A stretch of 64,000 bases of DNA from Clostridium hydrogenum (GTDB lineage: Bacteria; Bacillota; Clostridia; Clostridiales; Clostridiaceae). Positions 1-13,500 of this stretch are shown here, piece by piece. Location: NCBI RefSeq assembly GCF_021432385.1, contig NZ_JAEACT010000002.1:798501-862500 (forward strand). The letters are read 5' to 3'. Both the position numbers and the translations under genes were made by a program. Position 1 is the stretch's first letter, and the number at the start of each line of letters is the position of its first letter. The notes beneath the pieces were generated by a model. The model had not been told where the DNA came from. It made no database searches and saw only the letters and a program-made list of their open reading frames with translations.

Positions 1-2210
1 TTTGTTTTTTGTAAGTATGCTCCTTCTTTATCCATAGGATAATTTTTCTGCAAAAACATTAATGTATTTATTACACTGCTGTGATTTATCATAACTCCCT
101 TAGGCTTTCCAGTTGTTCCTGATGTGTATATTACATATGCCAAATTTTCCGCACTAGCAGTTTTACCTAAGTTAGCACAATCCTCTTTATACAACTCTTC
201 ATCTTTCAAATCACATACGTTTATTTCCTCATTCTTTATTTTTTCTTTAAACTTATTTTGAGTTAATACTATTTCTGTTTTACTATTCTCCAGCATGTAT
301 TCTATTCTATCCTCTGGATATCCTGGGTCTATTGGCATATATGCTCCTCCTGCCTTCAAAATACCCATTATTCCAACTATCATTTCAAAGGAACGCTGCA
401 CCATTATCCCTACTATACTTTCTGCTCCTATACCTTTTTTCTTTAATACTCTTGCTAAAGAATTAGCTCTTTCATTAAGCTCTTTATAAGTTATTTTTTT
501 ATCTTCGCATACAACAGCAATATTATATGGAGTCTTCTCTACTCCTTCTTCAAATAATTCATTTATTGTTTTCTCTCTTGGATAAACTGCCTTTGTGTCA
601 TTAAATTCTATAAGTAATTTATGCTTTTCTTCTTCATCTATTAATTCTATGTCTTTAATCTTAGTTTCCGCATTCTGTCCTATTTCTTCTATTATATTTA
701 ATAGATGCTTTTTCATTCTTTCAATGGTTTCATGTTTATAAAGGCTAGTTGCATAACTCAAATTAAAGTAGATTTCTTCTTCTCTTTCCTCTGCTGTTAT
801 TGTTATATCAAACTTTTCTACATTGTCATTTGTATTATATGTCCTAAAGCTTAAGTCATTTATTTCTACCTTGGCCTCTTCCATATTCTGAAGTACAAAC
901 ATAACATCAAATAATGGATTTCTTCCTAAATCCCTATCTATATCTATTTTGTCCACAATTTCTTCAAACTGATAATCTTGATTTTCATATGCCTTTATTG
1001 CTTTGTTTCTTACAGTTTTTAAATAATCTCTAAAACTCAACTCATCCTTTAACTTACTTCTTATTGCCAAAGTATTTACGAACATACCTATTAAGTTTTC
1101 TAGATCTCCGTGATTTCTACCAGCTATTGGACTTCCAACTACTATATCTTCCTGTCCACTATATTTTGATAATAGTATATTTATATTTGCTAATAGTACC
1201 ATGTACATAGTACTTCCAGTTTCTTTAGCTATCTTTCTTAACTTTTCAGTTGTTTCCTTATCTAAAACAAAATTTATACTTCTGCCCCTAAAGTCTTTTA
1301 CCCTCGGTCTTTTATAATCTGTAGGTAAGCTTAGTACTGGTACTTCGTCACTAAATTCTTTTAACCAATATTGTTCCTGTTTTTTAAATTCTTCACTTTC
1401 TCTCTTCTTTAACTGCCATGCAGAATAATCCTTATATTGTACTTTTAATTCTCCTAAGTCTTTTCCGCTATATAACTTGCTAAATTCTCTTGTTAATATG
1501 GACATTGAAACTCCGTCTGATGCTATATGATGCATGTCAAAGAACATAATATGTCTTTCTTTTTCTAATTTTATAATCCCTACCCTTAATAATGGTGCCT
1601 TTTTTAAGTCAAATGGTCTTATAAATTCTTCAAACTTTTCTTTAACTTCTTCTTCATTTTTTATTTCTATTTTCTCTATTTCAAATTGTATTTCATTAGT
1701 TTTATTAATTCTTTGCACTATCTTATCAGCTTTAGTATAAAAGCTTGTCCTTAATGTTTCATGTCTTTCTATTAGGTTTATAAAAACATTCCTTATTTTT
1801 TCTATTTCAATTTCACCTAATATCTCTAAAGCTCTTGGCATATTGTATGCTGTACTGTCCTTATCAATCTCCTGAAGCATATACATTCTCTTTTGTGCTG
1901 ATGATGCTTCATAGTATTCCTTTTCTTCTACTTTTTCTATTGCTTCATATTGCTTGCTGCTAATAGTTTCTATATATTCGCTGAGTCCCTTTATGTTTCC
2001 GTTACTGAAGATTTCCTTTAGCGGCACTTCTACATTTAATACCTTGAAAATCCTCCCTGTTAAAGTTGTTGCACTTAAAGAATGTCCGCCCAATTCAAAG
2101 AAGTTATCATTTATTCCTATATTAGTTACCCCTAATACGTTCTGCCATATCTCTACTAGCTTCTCTTCTAACTCATTTCTTGGTGCCTCGTACTCTGCTC
2201 CTGTGTTGAT
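1..2210 (-). repeat. NRPS internal repeat R1, copy b (T7-C8-start of A8)
   Basis: This stretch is close to identical to 14750-16959 (constant offset 14749), synonymous sites included. Similarity drops sharply at about 2210 and in patches near 180-300 and 490-560, giving a mosaic. The copy runs to the window edge, so the repeat may continue. Confidence 0.9.
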
Positions 2211-4466
2211 TTTGTCCTCTGGCTTAGGTAGTGCCTTTCTGTTTACTTTCCCGTTTATTGTTAGAGGCATATTCTGTAGCTTTATAAAATATGCTGGTAT
2301 CATGTAATCTGGTAAGGATTTTTTTAGTTCTTCTCTAAACCTTCTTACGCTGTATTCTTTTTGCCCTACATAATATGCACATATGTATTCATTTCCCTCT
2401 TTTTCTCCTGCCAAAACCGTTGCTTCCGTTATTCCCTCTATCTTTAATAAGGTGTTTTCTATTTCTCCTATTTCTATTCTGAAACCACGTATCTTAACTT
2501 GATGATCTATTCTTCCTAAATATTCTATGGTTCCATCTATCATCCATCTTGCTAAATCACCTGTTCTATACATCTTTTCACCAGGAGCATATGGATTCTT
2601 CACAAATCTTTCTTGCGTCATTTTTTCATTATTTAAATATCCCCTCGCTAGCCCTTCTCCACTTATACATAATTCACCACATGCTCCTATTGGCATAATC
2701 TCTAAATTTTTTCCTAAAACATATATCTTCACGTTGTCCGAAGGCACTCCTATTGAAACTGAACTTTTAGCATTCTTTTCAGCCTTATATTCATGTATCA
2801 TGCAGCCTACTGTTGTTTCTGTTGGACCATACTCATTATATATCTTCACATTTCCATCAAATGCATTATATATACTTCTCGCTAACTTCTCCTTTAAATC
2901 TTCTCCACCTAATATAAGTTTTTTCACTCTTGTTTTTGATAAATCCATGTTCTCTATTAACTTCAAATGTGTAGGTGTTAATTTTATAATGTCGACTTTG
3001 TTTTCTTCCACTACCTTTTTTATAAGTGAAACTTTACTTTCTCCTTCATATATTACTACCGCATTTCCTGAAATAAGTGGCGTATATATTGATGTTACTG
3101 TTAAATCAAAGGATACTGAAGAATATAGCGGGAAATCTGTTTTTTCCTCTTTAACATATACTTTTCTAGCCCAATATACATAATTCACTAATCCACCATG
3201 CGTTACCATTACACCCTTGGGGTTTCCTGTAGTTCCAGATGTATATATTATATATACTAAATTATTTCCTTTTGTAGTTTTACTTAAATTAGCTGTATCT
3301 TCTTTGTACAACTCTTCACTATTCAAATCACATGTATCTATGTCTTCATTACTTAACTTTTTCTTAAACTTATCTTGTGTTAATAATATCTTAGTTTTAC
3401 TATTCTCAAACATATATTTTATTCTGTCTTCTGGGTATTCTGGATCTATTGGCAGATATGCTCCTCCTGCTTTTAATACACCTAACATTCCCACTATCAT
3501 TTCAAGAGAACGTTCTGCCATTATTGCCACTATGGCATCTGCTCCTACTCCCTTTTTTCTTAAATTTCTAGCTAGAGAATTAGCTCTCTCATTAAGCTCT
3601 TTGTAAGTTAACTTTTTATCCTCAAAAACAACCGCAATATTATCTGGAGTTTTTTCTACCTGCTTCTCAAATAATTCAATTATTGTCTCATTCCTTGGAT
3701 ATTCTGTGCTTGTATTATTGAATTCTTGTAACAATTTATATTTTTCTTCTTCACTTACTATTTGTATATCTTTAATAACTGAATTCATATTAAGACTTAC
3801 TGAGCTTAATATATTAATAAACGCATTTTTAACTCCATTAACTTCGTCCATTAATAATTCGTTACAATAATTAAATATAAGCTTTATGGAATTATTATAT
3901 TTTTCTATATTTAAAGTAAAATCATTATTATCTAACGCCAAAATATCTTCTATCTGCTTTTTATTATGAATGTTCTTCATACAACAATACGCATTAACAC
4001 TGTCATATATATCATTGATTTTATATATCTTTTTGACTGGATAAAATTGATGTTTATATGCTTCAAAAGTTTGATTTTTCTGATGAACTAATGCTTGTTT
4101 GAATGTATTATCTTCAATAATATTATTATCTAATATTATAAATTCATTATTACTTTCCATATCTTCTGATCCAATATATTGGGGAATTCCAATTAAAAAT
4201 TTATTATTTTGAAAGTACTTAGCTATAGTGATTTTAAATGTAGCCAACATAATTACATAAATAATTAGATCATTATTTCGAGATGTTTTAACTATTTTAT
4301 TAAATACTTCACCATCTATGTCTAAATTGATTTCATTTTTACTCGGTACATATTCTGAAACTCTCTTACTAAAATTTATTCTTTCATATTCCCCATGTGC
4401 AATCTTATTCCAATATTCTTTAGATGAATTAATTAAATTAATATCTGACTCTTCTTCTCTAATCAT
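1..4466 (-). CDS. Non-ribosomal peptide synthetase, downstream subunit (3' part cut off by window edge)
   Basis: Second NRPS of the cluster. About 1,488 residues are visible and no stop is reached before base 1. The chosen ATG at 4466 has a GGGGGTG ribosome site 8 nt upstream; an in-frame ATG at 4505 has none. Residues 1-240 look like only the C-terminal half of a condensation domain: they start at the helix that normally follows the catalytic half and contain no HHxxxDG. Then come an adenylation domain (about 250-740, TSGTTG near 413), a carrier domain (GGHSL near 794), a complete condensation domain (HHIASDG near 979) and the start of a second adenylation domain (TSGTTG near 1451). The first A domain reads DLTKIGEVGK, the code known for Asn. 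The gene lies 112 nt after the upstream NRPS, whose last domain is a lone C domain, so the two proteins appear to share one C/A-T module. The last domains and release mechanism are outside the window. Confidence 0.93.
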   Translation of the reverse strand, partial: MIREEESDINLINSSKEYWNKIAHGEYERINFSKRVSEYVPSKNEINLDIDGEVFNKIVKTSRNNDLIIYVIMLATFKITIAKYFQNNKFLIGIPQYIGSEDMESNNEFIILDNNIIEDNTFKQALVHQKNQTFEAYKHQFYPVKKIYKINDIYDSVNAYCCMKNIHNKKQIEDILALDNNDFTLNIEKYNNSIKLIFNYCNELLMDEVNGVKNAFINILSSVSLNMNSVIKDIQIVSEEEKYKLLQEFNNTSTEYPRNETIIELFEKQVEKTPDNIAVVFEDKKLTYKELNERANSLARNLRKKGVGADAIVAIMAERSLEMIVGMLGVLKAGGAYLPIDPEYPEDRIKYMFENSKTKILLTQDKFKKKLSNEDIDTCDLNSEELYKEDTANLSKTTKGNNLVYIIYTSGTTGNPKGVMVTHGGLVNYVYWARKVYVKEEKTDFPLYSSVSFDLTVTSIYTPLISGNAVVIYEGESKVSLIKKVVEENKVDIIKLTPTHLKLIENMDLSKTRVKKLILGGEDLKEKLARSIYNAFDGNVKIYNEYGPTETTVGCMIHEYKAEKNAKSSVSIGVPSDNVKIYVLGKNLEIMPIGACGELCISGEGLARGYLNNEKMTQERFVKNPYAPGEKMYRTGDLARWMIDGTIEYLGRIDHQVKIRGFRIEIGEIENTLLKIEGITEATVLAGEKEGNEYICAYYVGQKEYSVRRFREELKKSLPDYMIPAYFIKLQNMPLTINGKVNRKALPKPEDKINTGAEYEAPRNELEEKLVEIWQNVLGVTNIGINDNFFELGGHSLSATTLTGRIFKVLNVEVPLKEIFSNGNIKGLSEYIETISSKQYEAIEKVEEKEYYEASSAQKRMYMLQEIDKDSTAYNMPRALEILGEIEIEKIRNVFINLIERHETLRTSFYTKADKIVQRINKTNEIQFEIEKIEIKNEEEVKEKFEEFIRPFDLKKAPLLRVGIIKLEKERHIMFFDMHHIASDGVSMSILTREFSKLYSGKDLGELKVQYKDYSAWQLKKRESEEFKKQEQYWLKEFSDEVPVLSLPTDYKRPRVKDFRGRSINFVLDKETTEKLRKIAKETGSTMYMVLLANINILLSKYSGQEDIVVGSPIAGRNHGDLENLIGMFVNTLAIRSKLKDELSFRDYLKTVRNKAIKAYENQDYQFEEIVDKIDIDRDLGRNPLFDVMFVLQNMEEAKVEINDLSFRTYNTNDNVEKFDITITAEEREEEIYFNLSYATSLYKHETIERMKKHLLNIIEEIGQNAETKIKDIELIDEEEKHKLLIEFNDTKAVYPREKTINELFEEGVEKTPYNIAVVCEDKKITYKELNERANSLARVLKKKGIGAESIVGIMVQRSFEMIVGIMGILKAGGAYMPIDPGYPEDRIEYMLENSKTEIVLTQNKFKEKIKNEEINVCDLKDEELYKEDCANLGKTASAENLAYVIYTSGTTGKPKGVMINHSSVINTLMFLQKNYPMDKEGAYLQKT

Positions 4467-4514
4467 TTGTACTACACCCCCTAATTTCTTAGTACTAATC
4501 CGCATTTATTAATT

Positions 4515-4564
4515 CCAGATAGTAATGTGATTTAATTTTTCAATCTAATTACATTACCATCTGG
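4515..4564 (-). promoter_or_regulatory. Hairpin between the two NRPS genes
   Basis: The 112-nt gap between the NRPS genes holds a 14-bp stem (4515-4528 with 4551-4564) that is complete if one G-U pair is allowed. No U-run follows on the transcribed strand, so it is unlikely to be a full terminator. It could be a processing site or could tune translation of the downstream subunit. No separate promoter is obvious, which suggests cotranscription. Confidence 0.5.
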
Positions 4565-4578
4565 CATATTACTCCTTA

Positions 4579-7500
4579 CTAATCTTCAAAATCAAAATCA
4601 AAGTCATCTTTGTTAAAATTACTACTCTTTGTTTTTGATAGAAAATCGTAGGCTTCATTATTAGTCATTACACTTATATCTTTTATAGCTATATCAAAAT
4701 CACTACTTGATGCTTTAATGATATGTTTAAAGCACTTAATCATATCTTCCATAGTCTCACGTTTATATAGGCTAGTTGCATAACTAAAATTAAATTTAAT
4801 TTCTTCTGTTCCTTCAGACGCAGCTATTGTAATATCAAGCTTTTCCATCTTATTACTTAGGATGTATGGCTTAAAGGTTAAACCTTCTACTTCCATCTTA
4901 GCTTCTCCCACATTTTCTAGAACAAACATAACATCAAATAATGGGTTTCTGCTTAAATTTTTATATTTCTCTACTTTAGATGCCAGCTCTTCAAATTGAT
5001 AATCTTGATTTTCATATGCTTTTAATGCTTTGTTCTTTACTGTCTTTAAATATTCCTTAAAACTTAGTTCACTATTTACATGGCTTCTTATTGCTAATGT
5101 GTTTACAAATACACCTATTAAGTTTTCTAAATCCACATGGTTTCTTCCTGCTATTGGGCTTCCAACCACTATATCTTCCTGCTCACTGTATTTTGATAAT
5201 AATATATTTATATTTGCTAATAACACCATGTACATAGTAGTTTCAGTTTTTTTGGCTATATTTCTTAAGCTTTCAGTTGTTTCTTTATCTAAAACAAAGC
5301 TTATACTGTCACCTTTAAAATCCTTAGTCTTTGGCCTTGCATAGTCTGTAGGCAGCTTCAATACTGGTATTTCTCGGCTAAACTCTTGCAACCAATATTC
5401 CTCCTGCCTTTTATACTCCTCGCTTGCCTTTTTATTTAACTGCCATGCAGAATAATCCTTATATTGTACTTTTAATTCTCCTAAGTCTTTTCCGCTATAT
5501 AACTGACTAATTTCTTCTGTTAATATGGACATTGAAACTCCATCTGATACTATGTGATGCATATCAAAAAGCATAATATATCTTTCTTCTTCTAACTTTA
5601 TAACTGCTGCTCGTAATAATGGTGCAGTACCTAAGTCAAATGGTCTTATAAATTCCTTTATTTTTTCTTGTATTTCTTCTTCAGTGCTTACCTCTATTTT
5701 TTCTATTTCAAATTGTATTTCACTGGCCTTATTTACCATTTGTACTATCTTATTATCCACAGTATAGAAGCTTGTCCTTAATGTTTCATGTCTTTCTATT
5801 AACTTTATAAATGTTTCCTGCATTCTTTCTATTTCAAATTTACCCAATACTTCCAAACTTCCAGGCACATTATATGCAGTGCTATCCTTATCAAGTTCTT
5901 GAAGCATATACATTCTCTTTTGAGCCGATGAAGCTTCATAGCATTCTTGTTCTTCTACCCTTTCTATTGCTTCATATTCTTTTTTGTTACTAGCTTCTAT
6001 ATATTCACTTAATCCCTTTATGCTTCCCCTTGTGAATATTTCTTTTAGCGGTACTTCTATATTTAAATTCTTATAAATTCTTCCTATTAGTGTTGTTGCT
6101 TTTAAGGAATGTCCTCCTATTTCAAAGAAGTTATCATTTATACCTATATCGCACACACCTAATACATCTTCCCATATTTCCACCAATTGTTTTTCCAATT
6201 CGTTTCTTGGAGCTTCATATTTTACTCCAGTATTAATTTTTCCATCTGGCTCTGGTAATGCCTTTCTGTCCACTTTTCCATTTGGTGTTAACGGCATGCT
6301 CTCTAATTTTATAAAGTATGCTGGAATCATATAGTCTGGTAAGGATTTTTTAAGTTCCTCTCTTACCTCACTTATATTGTATTCTTTTTCACCTACATAG
6401 TACGCACATAGGTATTTGTTTTCTTCCTTTTCTCTTGCTAAAACTACTGCCTCTTTTATCTGCTCTAGTTTCAATAAATTATTTTCTATTTCTCCAAGCT
6501 CTATTCTAAAGCCTCTTATTTTAACTTGATGGTCTATTCTTCCTAAGTATTCTATATTGCCATTAGGAAGCCATCTTGCCAAATCTCCTGTTCTGTACAT
6601 TCTTTGTCCTGATTCATATGGATTCGCTGCAAATTTTTCTTTGGTCAATTCTTCATTATTTATATATCCCCTTGCTAGTCCATCTCCACTTACACATAAT
6701 TCTCCTGCTACCCCTATAGGCAATAATTTATTATTTTCATCAACTATATATATTCTTACGTTATCTATTGGTCTTCCTATTGGTATATTTCTATATTCTT
6801 TATCTATTCTAAAACTTGTTGTAACTACTGCATTTTCTGTAGGTCCATAGTTATTTATTAAATCATATGTCTGTTCCTTATATACTTTAAGTCTATCTGC
6901 TCCCGTTAACAATTTTCTAAGTGAGTGGTTTTTTTGCTGTATAAATTGTTCAAAAATTTGTGTAGGTAAAAAGCTTATGGTTATTTTATTCTTTTCATAA
7001 TAGTCATTTAAAAGTTCTATATTTAGCCTTATTGAATCATATATTACATGTATTGCTGCTCCAGCTATAATGTACGGGAATATCTCCCATACTGATGCAT
7101 CAAATCCTACTCCTGCATATTTTGTAACTCTATCTTCTTCAGTAACTTCGTAATATCTATTGTGCCACAAGGATAAATTTACAAGTCCTTTATGTTCCAT
7201 CATAACTCCCTTAGGCTTTCCAGTTGTCCCTGATGTATATATTACATATGCTAAATTATTTGCTTTAGAGGTTTTACCTAAGTTGGACTTACTTTCCTTA
7301 TATAACTCTTCATTATCTAAATCATATATTTCTCTTTTATGCCCAGTTATTTTCTCTTTAAGTTTACCCTTTGTTAATACTATATTTGTTTTGCTATTTT
7401 CCAGCATATATTCTATTCTATCTTCTGGGTATTCTGGATCTATTGGCAGATATGCTCCTCCTGCTTTCAAGATTGCAATTATTCCTACTATCATATCAAT

Positions 7501-10500
7501 AGAATTTTGTACCATTATTCCTACTGTATCATCTTGACATATACCTTTTTGTGCTATAACTCTTGCTAAAGAATTTGCTTTTTCATTTAACTCTTTATAA
7601 GTTAATTTTTCATCTTTAAATACAACTGCTGTATTCTTTGGAGTCCTTTCTACCTGCTCTTCAAATAACTCAGTTATTGTTTTGTCTTTTGAATATTCTA
7701 CACTGGTATCATTAAATTCTACTAATAATTTACGTTTTTCTTCTTCACTCACTATTTCTATATCTTTAAGCTTAACCTCTATATTCCTTACCGTTACTTT
7801 TACTATATTTAAGAAATGATTAATCATTCTTTCAATAGTCTCTTCCTTGTATATACTAGTTGCATAACTTAGCCTAAAATAGATTTCCTCTTTTCCCTCA
7901 ACTGCCATCATTGTCATATCAAATTTTTCTATATCGTCATTTATATCATAAGGCTTAAAGGTTAAATCTTTTATTTTTATTTTAGCTTCTTCCATATTTT
8001 GAAGTACAAATACGATATCAAACAATGGATTTCTACTTAAATCCCTATCTACATCTATTTTGTCCACTAATTCTTCAAACTGATAATCTTGATTTTCAAA
8101 AGCCTTTAACGCTTTACTTTTTACTGTTTTTAAGTATTGCTTAAAGCTTGCTTCTGCATTTACACTAATTCTTATTGCTAACGTATTTACAAACATACCT
8201 ATTACATTTTCTAAATCCACATGGTTTCTTCCAGCTATTGGACTTCCAATTATTATGTCTTCCTGTCCACTGTATTTTGATAATAGTATATTTATATTGG
8301 CCATTAGCACCATGTACATAGTACTTCCCGTTTCTTTGGCTATCTCTCTTAATCTTTCAGTGGTTTCTTTATCCAACACAAAATTTATGCTGCTGCCGTT
8401 AAATTCTTTAACCTTTGGTCTTTTATAATCCGCAGGTAAATTCAATACTGGTATCTCTCCACTAAATTCTCCCAACCAATATTCTTCCTGCTTTTTAAAG
8501 TCCTCACTTTCTCTTTTCTTTAACTGCCATGCAGAATAATCCTTATACTGTACCTTTAATTCTCCTAAATCCTTTCCTGCATATAAATCGCTAAATTCTC
8601 TTGTTAGTATGGACATTGAAACTCCATCCGATACTATATGATGCATATCAAAGAACATAACATGCCTTTTTTCTTCTAATTTTATAATTCCTGCCCTTAA
8701 TAGCGGTACCTTATCTAATTCAAAAGGCCTTATGAACTTTTGGAACTTTTTCTCTACTTCTTCTTCACTTTTTACTTCTATTTGCTCAATTTCAAAATTC
8801 GTTTCATCAATTTTATTAATTTTTTGTACTATCTTATCACCTTTAGAGTAAAAGCTTGTCCTTAATGTTTCATGTCTTTCTATTAATTTTATAAACGCTT
8901 CCTGCATTCTTTTTATATCAAAATCACCTAATATCTCTAAAGTTCCAGGCATATTATATGCTGTACTGTTCTGATCAAGCTCTTGGAGCATATACATCCT
9001 TTTTTGTGCTGCTGATGCTTCATAGTATTCCTTTTCTTCTACTTTTTCTATTGCCTCATATTCTTTTCTACTAACAGAATCTATATATTCACTAAGAACT
9101 TTTATATTTCCCTTACTAAATATCTCCTTTAGTGGTACTTCTACATTCAATACTTTGTAAATTCTTCCTATTAGTGTTGTTGCCTTTAGGGAATGTCCTC
9201 CTAATTCAAAGAAGTCATCATTTATTCCTATATCTTGTACTCCTAATACGTCTTCCCATATTTGTACAAGTTTTTGTTCTATCTCATTTCTTGGGGCCTC
9301 ATATTCTGCTCCTGTATCAATTTTACCTTGTGGCTCTGGTAGTGCTTTTCTATTTATTTTTCCGTTTAATGTTAATGGCATACTTTCTAGTTTTATAAAG
9401 TATGCTGGCACCATGTAGTCTGGCATAGATTTTTTTAATTCTTCCCTAAACTCTCCTACACTGTACTCTTTTTCTCCAACATAATATGCACATAGATATT
9501 TATTTACTGCCCCGTCACTTGCTAAAACTATTGTTTCTTTTATTCCTTCTAGTTTTAATATATTACTCTCTATTTCTCCAAGCTCTATTCTAAAACCACG
9601 TATCTTAACTTGATGGTCTATTCTTCCTAGATACTCTATGTTCCCATCTGGAAGCCACCTTGCTAAATCTCCTGTTCTATACATTTTTTCTCCTGGCTCA
9701 TATGGATTCTGTGCAAATTTTTCATTAGTTAACTTTTCGTTATTTAAGTATCCTCTAGCTACTCCGCAGCCACTTATACATAACTCTCCTGCTACTCCTA
9801 TTGGGAGCATTTTATTATTCTTATCAACTATATATATTTTTGTATTATCAATAGGTTTTCCTATTGGTATCATTTCTTCTTTTTCCCTGCATTCGTAGTA
9901 GGTTACATCTACTGAAGCTTCTGTTGGTCCGTATAAATTTATTAGCCTTGTGTTATTTACTCTTCCTATTTCTTCGTTAAATATGTTGGCTTGTTCTACT
10001 TTTAACGCTTCTCCACTTGTAAATACCTTCTCTAGGCTTTCTATATCTTTCACTTTATCTTCTGATATTACATAGTCCATAAAAACATTCAGCATTGATG
10101 GAACAAAGTGAAGAACTGTAACCTTTCCTTCTTTTATACTCTTTGTTATTTCTCTTGGATCTTTTTCTCCTCCTGGTACTAGCATCCTAACCTGAGCTCC
10201 AACAAATGACCACCACAATATTTCCCATACTGATACATCAAATGTATATGTTGTCTTTTGTAATATTACATCTTTGCTGCTTATGTTATATTTTTTCTGC
10301 ATCCAATTAATTCTATTTACTATACCTTTATGCTCTATCATAACTCCCTTAGGTTTTCCTGTGGTTCCTGATGTATATATTACATATGCTAAATTATTTG
10401 CACTAGAAGTTTTTCCTAAGTTAGCATTACTTTCTTTGTATATTTCTTCATCATTTAAACTGCATACTTCTATGTTATTTTTATTTATTCTGTCTTTAAA

Positions 10501-13500
10501 CTTGTTTTGTACTAATACTAGCTTTGTTTCACTGTTTTCTAGCATATATTCTATTCTGTCATCTGGATATTCTGGGTCTATTGGCATATATGCTCCCCCT
10601 GCCTTTAAAATACCCATTATTCCTACTATCATTTCTAAGGAACGCTTCACCATTATCCCTACTACAGCTTCCGCGCCTACGCCTTTTTTCCTTAAGGTTC
10701 TTCCTAATGAATTAGCTCTTTCATTTAGCTCTTTGTAAGTTAGACTTTGATTTTCATATACTACTGCAATGTTGTCTGGAGTCTTTTCCACCTGCATTTC
10801 AAAGAGTTCACTTACTACCTTACCTTCTGGATATTCTCCTTCCGTATCATTGAACTTTTCTAGTATACTGCGTTCTTCTTCGCTTAATATTTCTATATCC
10901 TTAATCTTAATTTCTTCGTCTTTTATAATCTGACTTACTAAATTTTCAAAATGATCTTTAATTTTTAATACATTATCCTTTGAATATACTGCCTCATTAA
11001 AATTAAATTTAATTGAAATAGTATCCTGATATATCACTAATAAATTAAAATTGTAATTAGTCTGTTCTTGTGCCTCAACATCGACTATTTTCAAATCATT
11101 TTTAGCTAATATTTCATTATTGATGCCATCGCTATCAACTGGATAATTTTCAAATACCATTATATTATTTACTAGCTTCTCTTTGACGTCACTTAACCCT
11201 TGTATATCTGCTAGAGGATAAAAATCCCATTGGCTGCTTTCTGCAAATGACTTATTTATATTAGTTAAAAGCTCCTTAAAGGTCATATTATTTTCTGTTT
11301 TAACTCTTAAAGGCACAGTATTTATAAATAGTCCTAGCATACTTTCTATACCTTTAACCTCTGGATTTCTTCCTGATACAACATATCCAAATACAGAATC
11401 ATTACTATTGTTATATTTTTGGAGCAGTAGTGCCCATACACTTTGCATTATTGTATTAATTGTAACTTTATTTTCTCTAGCTATTACTTCTAGTTTCTTT
11501 GTCATATATCTTTTTATTTCAAAAGCAACTTCACTCTTTTTATATTCTTTACTATTTTCTTTATTTTCAAATGGTACTATTGCCGCTTCATCATAATCTG
11601 CTAAATAATTTGTCCAATAATCTTTCGCTGCTTCCCTATCTTTATTATTAAGCCATTCTATATACTCTGAGTATGGTACTGCTTCTTCTAATTTTGCTTT
11701 ATATCCAAACTTTAATTCGTTATATATCTTAAATAATTCAAGCATTATTATATTAAGGCACCAGCCATCCATTATAATATGATGATTATTAAGTATTAGA
11801 TTATATACCTCCTCTTCTGTTTTAATTATTGTCAATTTTATAAGAACATCTTTGTTTAAATCAAAACCTCTTTCTTTATCATTGCCTACTGTTCTACTGA
11901 TATAGTCTTTCTTATTAAATTCTTTACCACTTATATCTAAATATCTGATATCTGCTTTTCTTTTATAAAATACAATTTGCATATCCCTATTAAAGTTTTC
12001 ATAATCAAAAACAGTCCTTAAAATATCATGTCTCTCTAACAATCTATTAAAACTTTCATTTAATAAACTAATATCTAATTGTCCTTTTATCTTTATTACT
12101 AATTCTTCATTATAAGCTTCTGACTTATTATCAGCTAGAGCATGATATAACATTCCTTCTTGCATTGGCGTTAATAGGTATATATTTTTGATATTATCTA
12201 TATCTTTTAAATACGGTTTTAATTGCTGTAAAGTTATATTTTCCTTTGTTACATCTGCTGCTGTTTTTTCTGATTTATCCTTATTCATACAATGCTCAAT
12301 AATTGTTATAAGGTTATTTCTATATTCCTGAATTAATTTCTTTATTGTTTCATCTTTATATTCCTTATCACTGTACCTTATATCTATATTTAACTTTTTA
12401 TCTATGAGTATTCCTGAAAAATCTAATGAGTATAATCCCTTATTATTCAAACCTATTGAATTTCCACTGCTTAAAGGCGACATATTAAAGATATCATTAT
12501 TTATATCTTCATCAAACTGTCCAAGATAATTAAAGCTTATTTCTGGTTTTAACCTAAATTCCATCTTATCCTTAGAAAGATATTTGATTATGCCATAGCC
12601 AATTCCCTTACTAGGTACTCTTCTTAAAGAATCCTTTATATTCTTTATTGTAGTTCCTAAATCATCGTTATTACTATTCAATACTACTGGATACTGCGAA
12701 GTAAACCAACCCACTGTTCTTGTTATATCCACATTTTTTATAATTTCTTCTCTACCATGTCCCTCCAAATTAACTAGAGTATTTTCACTTCCTGTCCATT
12801 TACTTATTGTTAATCCTAGAGCTGTTAAAAGTATGTCATTAATTTCTGTATTATAAGCCTTGTTTACATTCTTTAATAAACTTTCTGTTTGCTGCTGTGT
12901 AAGCTTAAATCCTATACTTCTTAAATATGCCATTTTGGTTACAGCTGCTTCTTTATCTTTAGGAAGTTTCTTTATGTCACATTTATCTATGCCATTCCAA
13001 TATTCTAATTGTTTTCTTATACTGTAGCTGTCAGCATATTTCTTCTGCTCTACTGCCCACTCTTTAAAGGATGTTGTTTTATCTTGAAGTATTATATCTT
13101 CTCCGTTTTTAGCCATTTCATATGCCTTTGATAAATCTTCAAACAATATTCTCCATGAAACTCCGTCTATAACTAAATGGTGTATTGCTATTAGTAAATG
13201 ATCTCCTTTATGGGTTTTAAATAAACCTAATTTAACAAGAGGCCCTTCCTCTAAATTAATACTATCTTGAATTTGGTTACACTTTTCTGTTATTTCTTCT
13301 TCATTTAAACCTTCATATACATTTAAATCGTATAACTTTTCACTTGTCCCTCTATTAATTTGATGTATTTCACCATTTTCATTTTTATACACCATTCTTA
13401 AGGCATCGTGGTGAATTATTATGGCTTTAAATACCTTTTCTAATATTTCTTTTTCAAATCCATCTTTACTAAATAGCATTACTGCTTGATTCCAATGCTG

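Noticed and set aside
4467..4578. Frameshift or gene break joining the two NRPS genes
   Set aside because: The upstream protein has a complete C domain and a natural tail, and the downstream gene has its own ribosome site; the half C domain is not the missing part of C7.
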